From NCBI GenBank assembly GCA_019239975.1, contig JAFAZE010000145.1, positions 29,395 to 93,394 of the forward strand: 64,000 nt of DNA, given 5' to 3'. A model generated the notes under the pieces. That model worked only from the letters and a program-made list of their open reading frames with translations, was not told the origin of the DNA and did no database searches. The DNA is from Streptosporangiaceae bacterium. GTDB taxonomy: Bacteria > Actinomycetota > Actinomycetes > Streptosporangiales > Streptosporangiaceae. The first letter of the stretch is position 1. Each line of letters starts with the position of its first letter. Positions 16,182 through 23,508 of this stretch are shown here, piece after piece. The translations under genes and the position numbers were made by a program.

Positions 16182-17147
16182 TCAACTTATGGCAAGCGCG
16201 TGCCTATCTACCTCAGCCGAGTCAACAGGCGCTATATGATCACCGAGCGTAACCACACCCAGGCCGGCCTGGCCGGGTAACCGGCGAGCCGCGCTGGGGG
16301 AAGCCTTCGGCCCGTCCGGTGAGCGCAGGCGCTCCTCGACAACCATGCGCGCGTACTCTTCGGACTCCCCGTCAGACATCCAGGCGAAGCCGTCCGCGGT
16401 CACGGTGGCGATGACGGGGAAGATCTGCCGCGTGAGGTCAGGGCCGCCGGTTGCCGAGTCATCGTCGGCGGCGTCATACAACGCGTGCGCGCAGGCCAGC
16501 ATCGCATCACGGGCCGGCATGTTGTCGGCGTAAAGCTTCTTCAGGGAGCCCCTGGCGAATATCGATCCCGAGCCGATGGCGTGGAACCGGTGTTCCTCGG
16601 AAGGGCCACCGGCCAAGTCGTAGCTGTATATCCACGCCGTCCTGGCTTCCTCGTCATAGCCGGCGAACAACGGCATAACCGCTAGCCCTTGCATCACGGC
16701 TCCAAGATTTCCCCTGATCATCGCGGCCAGCCGGTTGGCCTTCCCCGTAAGGGACAGCTGCCGACCCTCCATCTTCTCGTAATGCTCAAGTTCCACCTGG
16801 AACAGCCGCACTAGCTCCACAGCAATGCTCCACGCCCCCGCGACGCCGACGGCCGAGTGTTCATCGGTGCGGAACACTTTCCGGACCTCGCGCTTGGAGA
16901 TCATGCTGGCCATCGTCGCGCGCCGGCCCCCCGCCAGGACCACCCCCCCGGCGAACGTGGCAGCGACGATCGTGGTGCCGTGTGCCAGTTCGAGTCCTGT
17001 GCCGCCGCCTGCGACGAGATCTTCGTCCATGAGGCCGCCCCGCAGCAGCTCCGGGGCGTATGACGCGAGGAACTCGGTGAAGGAGGATGTTCTCGTCACC
17101 ATCAAGGCCCAGGGAAAGCGCCGATTGCGGTCGAAGTAAGGGTCCAC
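16182..17147 (-). CDS. prcB: Proteasome beta subunit PrcB homolog with Asp17 replaced by Gly
   Basis: 321 residues. The propeptide (residues 1-57) ends in LELAHG, followed by Thr58, the N-terminal nucleophile after autocleavage (Thr1). Lys90 corresponds to Lys33. SAVGVAGAWSIAVELVRLFQ, ELEHYEKMEG, and YDAADDDSATGGPDL near residue 230 are strongly PrcB-like. At the position of catalytic Asp17 stands Gly74 (LAGGRRAT instead of the usual AGDRR; codon 16926-16928). No prcA, pup or ARC/Mpa gene is adjacent, so this looks like an extra, orphan copy. GTG 17147 is the start, with GGGAGGA upstream. The C-terminal 40 residues extend beyond the usual end. Confidence 0.85.
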   Translation of the reverse strand: MDPYFDRNRRFPWALMVTRTSSFTEFLASYAPELLRGGLMDEDLVAGGGTGLELAHGTTIVAATFAGGVVLAGGRRATMASMISKREVRKVFRTDEHSAVGVAGAWSIAVELVRLFQVELEHYEKMEGRQLSLTGKANRLAAMIRGNLGAVMQGLAVMPLFAGYDEEARTAWIYSYDLAGGPSEEHRFHAIGSGSIFARGSLKKLYADNMPARDAMLACAHALYDAADDDSATGGPDLTRQIFPVIATVTADGFAWMSDGESEEYARMVVEERLRSPDGPKASPSAARRLPGQAGLGVVTLGDHIAPVDSAEVDRHALAIS

Positions 17148-17267
17148 GCTTCCTCCCTGCCATGAGTACCGTTTCCGGACAGACTCTACTGTGGCCTACG
17201 GCATCGGCAAGTGGGTGGTTTGAGGCAGGCCACCCAAGCACGAACACCAGCGCAAACCGCGGCGGGT

Positions 17268-17658
17268 GAGTCGGCCTGTAGGCCGGGTTCTGTGCGCCCG
17301 CTGGCGCGGGCCGGCGGCCATCCATCTAGGGCTGCCGTTGCCGGCAGCCTCGTGCGGTCTACCCGCGAGCATCGGGCGGGCCACCCTCGATCGCTCGCGC
17401 AGGCACGCGCCTCATGTGCGCGGGCCCTCCTGACCTTGCTCCAGGTGGGGTTTACCGAGCCGCCGCAGTCACCTGCGGCGCTGGTGGTCTCTTACACCAC
17501 CGTTTCACCCTTACCCCGCGCGAAAGGCGCGAGGCGGTCTGTTTTCTGTGGCACTTTCCCGCGGGTCACCCCGGGTCGGCGTTACCGACCACCCTGCCCT
17601 GTGGAGCCCGGACCTTCCTCACCGGGCCTGACGCCCGGCGCGACCGCCCGGCCGACTC
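17268..17658 (-). ncRNA. rnpB: RNase P RNA (class A)
   Basis: On the minus strand the element starts with GAGTCGGCC and ends with the characteristic ACAGAACCCGGCCTACAGGCC followed by GACTC, which pairs with the start (P1). Inside are the universal GAGGAAGGTCCGGGCTCCAC near the 5' end, GGTAAGGGTGAAACGGTGG, GTAAACCCCACC, and the A-rich AGATGGATGG near the 3' end. It lies 120 bp upstream of prcB on the same strand. Ends are estimated to within a few bases. This is the catalytic RNA that trims the 5' leader of tRNA precursors. Confidence 0.95.
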
Positions 17659-17718
17659 ACCCTGCGCACAGGATACGCCGCGAGCTCATCTGGCGGTCGG
17701 TCCCGGGGCGCTAACCCT

Positions 17719-17994
17719 TTAGAAGCAAACCCCACGGGTGGCGGGCGGCGTCACAAGCACGGGCATGACGTAGGACCCGTACTGGCGGCCTGGCCTTTGG
17801 GACGTAGATCTCGGTAGCTCCTCCGCCGCCGGGTCGCGGTCGGCCAGGTCCGATAGCCGCCGGAGGCCGTCCGGCCCGGCGACCCTGATCGCGCCCAGCT
17901 TCCACAGGATGTCCAGCATCCGCTCGACGTTCCGGCCGTTGGTCCAGCCGCTGGACCGCCAGCTGACCGCCGCGCGGTCCTCGAACGCGACCGC
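17719..17994 (-). pseudogene. Remnant of a winged-helix (HTH_42/AlkZ-like) protein
   Basis: Read from 17994 leftward, after an in-frame stop at 17995-17997, the frame gives SGWTNGRNVERMLDILWKLG then AIRVAGPDGLRRLSDLADRD. This resembles the segment of HTH_42 winged-helix DNA-binding proteins that reads (W)T..DVERMLE.LW..GEV...GR.G.RLYDL.ER. Both ends are missing, and the following residues lose resemblance (PRSTSQRPGRQYGSY), so a frameshift is likely. It sits just upstream of rnpB. It is a decayed fragment; I could not identify a full-length reading. Confidence 0.5.
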
Positions 17995-18235
17995 TCACCG
18001 CGGAACCGGCGAATCTTTCATGGCGCGCCCCGGAGATAAGTTACGGAGCGATAACGGGACCGCGGGAGACCTGGCCAGGTTGGGGTGCGGTAGCGGTTAC
18101 TTATGTTAAAGCATGTGGTAGTCGAGCTCAGAGGGTTTACAGAAGTTGGCCGGGAGGGGCAATGACCGTGCTTGCCGGGATCGAGCGGGGGCGCGCGTCC
18201 TGCCCGTCTATGCGTGCGGTGAGTGACGTGAGCGA

Positions 18236-21118
18236 ATGGTGATCGCGGTGATCAGGCGAATGCTGGCGCCAGCGGTGGCCGCCGCCGCCGCGGTGTCCTG
18301 GGTGGCCGGGGTGGCGGCCGGGCCGGCCTGGGCGGCGGCGGGCCAGCCGGGTGGACCCGGCCAGGCGGGTCAGGCGCGGCACGAGGGCCGCGCGGGCCTG
18401 AGGCCGCGCGCGGGCGAGTGGTGGTTCACCACGTGGAAGATCCTGCCGAGCGTGTGGCCGCTGACCCAGGGCGCCGGCGTCACGGTGGCGGTACTCGACA
18501 GCGGAGTGCAGGCCAGCGTGCCCGACCTGCGCGGCGCGGTCCTGCCCGGAGGCGATGTCACGGGCCGCCACAGCAACGGCAAGACGGACTTTGACACGGC
18601 GAACGACGGCCACGGGACCATGATGTCGGTGCTCATCGCCGGGCAGGGGTTCGGCACCGGCATGGCCGGCATCGCCCCGAAGGCGAAAATCCTGCCGGTC
18701 GTTACCGACGCCAACGCGACCGCCTCGGGCGCCGAGCCCGCCGCGACGGCGGCGGGCATCATCTACGCGGCGAACCACGGGGCGCGGGTCATCGACATCC
18801 CCGAAGCACACCGGTCTGCTTCGGCGTCGGCCTGTGACGCGGCGGAGCAGGCGGCGGTGGCCTACGCGATAGCCCGCGACATCGTCGTCGTCGCGACCGC
18901 GGGAAGCACGAACCTCACCGGCACCGGGCCAACGGAGCCCGCCTCATGCGCGGGCGTGCTGGCCGTGGGGGCGGTGTCGCCGAAACGGGCCCTGTGGCCG
19001 CTCAGCACGCGGCAGCCTTACGTCAGCATCGTGGATCCGGGCGCCGGCCTGATCACCTCCGGGCAAGACGGGCGGCTGCTGACCGGGGTGAGCGGCACGA
19101 GGGCCGCCAGCGCGCTGGCGGCCGGCGCGGTGGCTCTGATCAGGTCGCGCTACCCCGCCATGCTCTGGTACCAGGTGATCCAGCGGCTGACCGGCACGGC
19201 GCTACCGGAGGGCGGCCATGTGCCCAACAGCTCGTGGGGATCGGGAATCCTGCGGCTGAGTCACGTGGTGAACGCATCCGCCTTCCCCGTGCCGGCCAGC
19301 GCGCCGAACCCTGTCTACGCGAAATACCAGGCCTGGCTCGCCAGCCCGCAGGGCAGGGCGGTCTCCCGGCAGCTCGGCAGGTCCCCCGCGCCCGCGGCGG
19401 GCTCCCCCGAGGGCAAGGCCGCGGGCTCCCCCCAGGGCAAGAAAGCCTCCCGGGCGGGTAAGGGGAGCTCCCCGGCAGGCCGGGGCGGCTTCCCCGCTGC
19501 GGCGCTCATCGCGGTCACGGCGCTGCTGGCTGTCGCGGTCGCGGTGGCGTTTGTCACGCCGGCCATCCGCCGCCCCGCATCGGCGGTGCGGCGCCCCGCG
19601 CTGACATTGCGCCGCCCCGGGCCCCGGAAGCGGCGCCCCGTATCGGCAAAGCGCCGCCCCGCATTCGGGAATCGCCGCCCGGCGTCCCGGCGGCCAGCCC
19701 GCAGGGGCCTCGGGAACGAGCCGTCCGGGATGGCGTTCGCTGACCTCCCTTACGAGCCGGAGGGGTACCTTCTCGACCCGGAACCCGCATCCGGCCTCTT
19801 CCCGGATGCCCCGCCGGACCTCTACCCGGATCCGCCACCGGACGATCAGGTGGACGGGTACCTGCTATTTGGCGAGCGAAGGCCTTACAGAGTCCCGCCG
19901 TACAGCCCTGCTCCCGGCCGCTATCCCCCCGGCGGGGACGGCTTACTCGTCTCCGAGAATGACGACCGGCTGGCGCGCCCAGGACGTGTCCGGCGACAGG
20001 CCCTAGCGGGCGGCGTACGCGGTGATGAGGCCGGCCGCGACGACAAGCAGCAGCATCACCGCGGCGAGCGCCGCGGCGTAGCCGGTGAGGCGGCCGCGGT
20101 GCGGCGGTTCGAGCAGCCGCTGCACGCGCGCGGTGACGGCGCCCCCTGTGGCGGCGAGCGCGGTGGCCGGAAGGGAAACGGCAGGGACGGCCGTTCCCGT
20201 GCCGATCGCGAGCAGCGCCGCGACGAGCGTGCGCCGGCCGCTGCGGCGTGCCGCGGCGTCATCGGCGCGCATCTCGGCCAGGCGTGCCACCTGGGCCGGT
20301 CCCCTGGTGAACAGCGGCACGGAGGGGAAGGCGGCGGCGAACCCTCTGGTGAGCGTGATCAGTGCGTGATGACGGCCGGCCAGGTGGGCACGCTCGTGGG
20401 CGAGCACGGCGCCGAGCTGCGCGGCATCGAGCACGGCGAGGGCCGCGCTGGTGACCACGATGGCGGCGGGACGGCCCGGTACGCAGTACGCCGCGGGCCG
20501 CGGGGCGTCGAGCACCACGGCGCCGGTGCCGGGCAGCTGGCGGCCCGTTATCCGCGCAGCCGCGGCGTGCGCCCGGGTGCGCCTCCTGGCGCGCTGGGTC
20601 CGGCGGCCATAGCTCCAGGCCAGCGCGGCAGCCGTCAGCGCGGCGGTGACCGCGGCCGCGCCCAGGGCCGCCTCGAAGAGCGCGCTGCGGTAGACGACCG
20701 GCGTGCACGCTCCCCCGGCGACCGAGCGGCAGACGACCTCGCTCAGCCGGGGCCAGCCGGCGACGGCCGCCCGGATCAGGAACTGCAGCGCGAGCGCGGC
20801 CGACGCGAGCACGCTGCCCATCGCCGTCACCCAGGCCGTCAGCCCGAGCCGCGGACCGATGCCGTACCTGGTCAGCCGCGTGAGCAGCGGCGGCAGGAAC
20901 CACGCCACGGCGAGCGCATAGCAGAACACCAGCAGCGCGGGTGTCATTCGGGCCGCCGGCCGGACAGCCGCTGCAGCACGGAGCGCAGCACCTTGGACTC
21001 CTCGCCGTCCATCTGTGCGACGAAGTGGCTGAGCACCGCCTCGGTGTCGCCGCCGTCGGCCAGCGCCTCCCGCATCAGGCGCGCGCTGTACTCGCCGCGG
21101 CTGGCGGTCGCCTCGTAG
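18236..21118 (+). CDS. Subtilisin-like (S8, mycosin-like) membrane-anchored protein, catalytic Ser lost
   Basis: Signal peptide (residues 1-35), then an S8 domain to about residue 355, a transmembrane helix near 420-440, and an Arg-Pro repeat tail. Catalytic Asp88 (VAVLDSGV) and His126 (NDGHGTMM) are present. The Ser motif GTSxA reads GTRAA, so Ser is Arg289 (codon 19100-19102). The oxyanion Asn (usually AGN) is Ser224. It therefore looks like a pseudoprotease. The frame has no stop until 21118, but left of about 20000 it is sensible and right of it it runs antisense to the M56 and BlaI genes. In another frame TAG occurs at 20004-20006, overlapping the M56 stop, so a frameshift near 19950-20000 is likely and the natural end is probably 20006. 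Confidence 0.6.
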   Translation: MVIAVIRRMLAPAVAAAAAVSWVAGVAAGPAWAAAGQPGGPGQAGQARHEGRAGLRPRAGEWWFTTWKILPSVWPLTQGAGVTVAVLDSGVQASVPDLRGAVLPGGDVTGRHSNGKTDFDTANDGHGTMMSVLIAGQGFGTGMAGIAPKAKILPVVTDANATASGAEPAATAAGIIYAANHGARVIDIPEAHRSASASACDAAEQAAVAYAIARDIVVVATAGSTNLTGTGPTEPASCAGVLAVGAVSPKRALWPLSTRQPYVSIVDPGAGLITSGQDGRLLTGVSGTRAASALAAGAVALIRSRYPAMLWYQVIQRLTGTALPEGGHVPNSSWGSGILRLSHVVNASAFPVPASAPNPVYAKYQAWLASPQGRAVSRQLGRSPAPAAGSPEGKAAGSPQGKKASRAGKGSSPAGRGGFPAAALIAVTALLAVAVAVAFVTPAIRRPASAVRRPALTLRRPGPRKRRPVSAKRRPAFGNRRPASRRPARRGLGNEPSGMAFADLPYEPEGYLLDPEPASGLFPDAPPDLYPDPPPDDQVDGYLLFGERRPYRVPPYSPAPGRYPPGGDGLLVSENDDRLARPGRVRRQALAGGVRGDEAGRDDKQQHHRGERRGVAGEAAAVRRFEQPLHARGDGAPCGGERGGRKGNGRDGRSRADREQRRDERAPAAAACRGVIGAHLGQACHLGRSPGEQRHGGEGGGEPSGERDQCVMTAGQVGTLVGEHGAELRGIEHGEGRAGDHDGGGTARYAVRRGPRGVEHHGAGAGQLAARYPRSRGVRPGAPPGALGPAAIAPGQRGSRQRGGDRGRAQGRLEERAAVDDRRARSPGDRAADDLAQPGPAGDGRPDQELQRERGRREHAAHRRHPGRQPEPRTDAVPGQPREQRRQEPRHGERIAEHQQRGCHSGRRPDSRCSTERSTLDSSPSICATKWLSTASVSPPSASASRIRRALYSPRLAVAS
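20003..20947 (-). CDS. M56 family (BlaR1-like) zinc metallopeptidase
   Basis: 314 residues. Several membrane helices are visible (about 3-23, 38-60, 85-110, and a C-terminal one at 290-310). LGAVLAHERAHLAGRHHALI carries the HExxH zinc motif near residue 187. ARLAEMRADDAAARRSG supplies the downstream Glu/Asp. M56 peptidases of the BlaR1 group act with BlaI-type repressors, often cleaving them. This copy has no penicillin-binding sensor domain, like other actinobacterial members. ATG 20947 overlaps the BlaI stop (ATGA). It converges with the subtilase gene. Confidence 0.85.
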   Translation of the reverse strand: MTPALLVFCYALAVAWFLPPLLTRLTRYGIGPRLGLTAWVTAMGSVLASAALALQFLIRAAVAGWPRLSEVVCRSVAGGACTPVVYRSALFEAALGAAAVTAALTAAALAWSYGRRTQRARRRTRAHAAAARITGRQLPGTGAVVLDAPRPAAYCVPGRPAAIVVTSAALAVLDAAQLGAVLAHERAHLAGRHHALITLTRGFAAAFPSVPLFTRGPAQVARLAEMRADDAAARRSGRRTLVAALLAIGTGTAVPAVSLPATALAATGGAVTARVQRLLEPPHRGRLTGYAAALAAVMLLLVVAAGLITAYAAR

Positions 21119-21312
21119 CGGTACGCCTTGCCCTCCTTTTCCCGCGCGAGCCAGCCCTTCTTGTGCAGGTTGTCCATCGTGGTCATCACCGTCGTGTAGG
21201 CGATGGGCCGCTCCTGGCGCAGCTCGTCGAAAAGCTCGCGGACGGTCACCGGGCCGGCGTGATCCCACACCCGGTGCATCACCACCGTTTCCAGATCACC
21301 GAACCCGCGCAC
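20944..21312 (-). CDS. BlaI/MecI/CopY family repressor
   Basis: 122 residues from GTG 21312. FGDLETVVMHRVWDHAGPVT, VRELFDELRQERPIAYTTVM and TTMDNLHKKGWLAREKEGKA form the winged-helix BlaI domain. A helical dimerisation part (SARLMREALADGGDTEAVLS) follows. GGAGG precedes the GTG; an ATG at 21414 in the same frame gives a 34-residue longer, less typical start. It is coupled to the M56 gene by a 4-bp overlap and has a matching palindromic operator upstream. Confidence 0.88.
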   Translation of the reverse strand: MRGFGDLETVVMHRVWDHAGPVTVRELFDELRQERPIAYTTVMTTMDNLHKKGWLAREKEGKAYRYEATASRGEYSARLMREALADGGDTEAVLSHFVAQMDGEESKVLRSVLQRLSGRRPE

Positions 21313-21398
21313 GCCGCCTCCGCTTATGGTCTCCGCTCCGTCCTCGCGGCCAGCATACGGCGCTACGGTCGCCCGGCGTTCCCGCACGCTGGCCGCGC

Positions 21399-21422
21399 TA
21401 CTATCTACGTACATAGACAGTA
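21399..21422. promoter_or_regulatory. BlaI-type operator
   Basis: The 24-bp sequence TACTATCTACGT/ACATAGACAGTA is a palindrome with 10 of 12 matching positions. Its TACT...AGTA ends and central TACGTA resemble known BlaI/MecI boxes (TACTAnnTnTAGTA type). It lies 87 bp upstream of the chosen blaI-like start, in A/T-rich DNA that stands out locally. Autorepression of the blaI-M56 pair is inferred. Confidence 0.65.
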
Positions 21423-21566
21423 GATGGTCGGGAGTGTCTTGTCGAGCGGGGCAAGGGATTCCCGTTTGTCCCCAGCGGGAACTGCTTCTACCGGCTGCAC
21501 ACCCACGCCGCCTCTCCCGCCTCGGGTCGGAAGTTCACCCGCAGTTACATGATCACCCGCCATTGA

Positions 21567-21602
21567 GTGCGATTTGGGTCGGAAATCCGACCCAAATCGC
21601 AC
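21567..21602. terminator. Perfect 17-bp inverted repeat
   Basis: GTGCGATTTGGGTCGGA, AA, then the exact reverse complement. It lies 60 bp beyond the stop of the membrane glycosyltransferase-like gene. It would form a very stable RNA hairpin but has no T tract. It could end transcription from the right, or serve as a protein-binding palindrome. Confidence 0.6.
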
Positions 21603-21662
21603 ACGATCAAGAGGATTAGCCGGGCCCTTAGGGGGCCGGTGGGTTCGGGGTGCCGGTGGGGC

Positions 21663-23504
21663 TCAGCGGATGGATCCGGGCACGTGGGTGTCTTCTCGGT
21701 CGGAGTCGGCGGCACCGTCGACGGCCTGAGCAGCGGCGGCAGGCTCCGCGGCGGGTGGGGCGGCGGACTCAGCGTCGGCACGCTGCAGGGCGGCGGGCTG
21801 GGAGCCGACGGGCTTCGCGGCGGCTGCTGGGGCGGCGGGCTCGGCGGCGGTCTCCCGCGAAGGCTCTGGGGCAGCGGGCTGGGAGCCGGCGGTCTCCCGC
21901 GAAGGCTCTGGGGCAGCGGGCTCGGAGGCGGTCTCCCGCGAAGGCTCGGAGGCGGCGGGCTCTGGGGCAGCGGGCTCTGTGGCGCTGCCCGGTTCGGCGG
22001 ATTCGGGGGCCGGGGGCTTGCCGGCCGGGACGCGGGCGGGGGCGAAGGCCAGGCCCGCGGCGAGACAGGCGAAGGGGAGGACCGGGAGCAGGTAGCGGTA
22101 GTCGAAGTCGGCGGTCGCGATCGGGAAGACGAGCAGGACGACGGCGGTCACCCAGGGCAGCATGCTGCCGGTGCGGGGGGACCAGCGCAGCCGGAGCGGG
22201 CGGCGCTGCACGCGGAGCACGCCGCCCAGGCCCATCACCATGATCACGCCGAACAGCGGGCCCCAGGTGTAGAAGAGCCGCTCGTAGCCGAGGATTCCGA
22301 TGGCGAACGGCTCGACGACCACGCCCGGCGTGGCATGCCCGTAGGACACCCAGTCCTGGTAGGCAGTGCCGCCGGGGATCCACGAGTGGTGCTTGGGGAT
22401 GGACAGCAACTTGGTGTGGAAGTTGTAGTAGTACACGGTGCCGGAGCCCGGGTACGCCTTTCTCGGCCACTCCACGGACAGCAGCAGGCCGTCGAACACC
22501 GCGTGCAGGTAGCCGAGGGGCTGCGCCTCGACCGCGTGGATCGCGAAGCTGGTCAGCAGCTTGTTGTTGGCGGGGCTCACCGGGCCGCCGGCGATGTCGT
22601 GCACCATCGGCGCGTGCCAGATGTAGTTGCCGGGCGGCGTGCGGCTGGAGGGCGCCCCGGACGGGCACACCTTCAGCTCGTCCGCCGGCGGCTTGATCAC
22701 CGAGCAGTCGGCGAACGACGACACCCGCCCCCACAGGTAGAACCCGTCGGAGAGGGTCACGTTGTACTGGCCGGTCCTGGAGTGGAACCACGCCACGTAG
22801 GAGGCGACGGGCACCAGGCAGCCGATCGCCATCAGCGCCGCGGCCAGCCAGCCGCGCCACGTGCGCCAGCCGCGCACCAGCAGGTAGAGCGGGAACAGGA
22901 CCAGCACCGGCGCACCCTGGGTGCGCACGTCGAAGGCGTACCCGGCCAGCAGGCCCGCGATCAGCGCGCCCCACCACGGCACCTGACCGCGCCAGAGCAG
23001 CAGCGCCAGGGCGGCCACGATGAGGAACGTGGTCAGCGCCTCGGCCATGATCATGTGCTCGTCTTCGATCATGAAGCCGTCGAGCAGCACGGGCAGGGTC
23101 GCGATCGTCGACCACTTCTTTGGCACGCCGCCCCGGCGCAGCAGGGCGTAGACCATGACCGCGACGGCGAGCCCCATCAGGTGCTGCAAAAAGACGACCA
23201 GCGTCAGGCTGTGGAACGGCAGGAGCGCGCGGAGGAAGAACGCGTAGCCGGTCGACTTGGACAGGTCCGGCCGCGGCCGCAGCGCCGCTCCCAGGTACAC
23301 GTAGGAGTCGCCGGCGAACCACAGCGCGCCGGGATAGCCGAGAATCGCGAGCAGCCGGAGCCCGGCGCCGCAGACCAGCGCGAGCGAGAACATCTGGTTA
23401 CGCTCGACGAGCAGGCCGAGCCGCCGCAGTCCCGGCACCGACTGCGTCGCGCGCAGCGCGCGCCGCGCTCGCTCGGCCACGATCTCCTTCGCTGACACGG
23501 CCAC
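21663..23504 (-). CDS. Polytopic membrane protein, GT-C-type glycosyltransferase-like
   Basis: 613 residues with about ten hydrophobic helices between residues 38 and 480. FAGDSYVYLGAAL near residue 64 (an Asp in the first extracytoplasmic loop) and FMIEDEHMIMAEALTTFLIV near 140 are features of GT-C lipid-sugar-dependent transferases. A large loop with cysteines (residues 255-280) precedes further helices. The final 110 residues form a Pro/Ala/Glu-rich cytoplasmic tail built from a repeat of the APEPSRETA type. It lies 4 bp downstream of a GT4 gene, so it probably belongs to the polysaccharide locus. Confidence 0.65.
   Translation of the reverse strand: MAVSAKEIVAERARRALRATQSVPGLRRLGLLVERNQMFSLALVCGAGLRLLAILGYPGALWFAGDSYVYLGAALRPRPDLSKSTGYAFFLRALLPFHSLTLVVFLQHLMGLAVAVMVYALLRRGGVPKKWSTIATLPVLLDGFMIEDEHMIMAEALTTFLIVAALALLLWRGQVPWWGALIAGLLAGYAFDVRTQGAPVLVLFPLYLLVRGWRTWRGWLAAALMAIGCLVPVASYVAWFHSRTGQYNVTLSDGFYLWGRVSSFADCSVIKPPADELKVCPSGAPSSRTPPGNYIWHAPMVHDIAGGPVSPANNKLLTSFAIHAVEAQPLGYLHAVFDGLLLSVEWPRKAYPGSGTVYYYNFHTKLLSIPKHHSWIPGGTAYQDWVSYGHATPGVVVEPFAIGILGYERLFYTWGPLFGVIMVMGLGGVLRVQRRPLRLRWSPRTGSMLPWVTAVVLLVFPIATADFDYRYLLPVLPFACLAAGLAFAPARVPAGKPPAPESAEPGSATEPAAPEPAASEPSRETASEPAAPEPSRETAGSQPAAPEPSRETAAEPAAPAAAAKPVGSQPAALQRADAESAAPPAAEPAAAAQAVDGAADSDREDTHVPGSIR
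21845..21985 (-). repeat. Approximately 40-bp tandem repeats in the tail of the membrane protein
   Basis: The motif CGGTCTCCCGCGAAGGCTC occurs three times (starting near 21848, 21889 and 21928) with spacing of about 40 bp. Each encodes an APEPSRETA-type unit on the minus strand. The spacing is kept in frame, giving a length-variable linker. Confidence 0.75.
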
Positions 23505-23508
23505 GATC

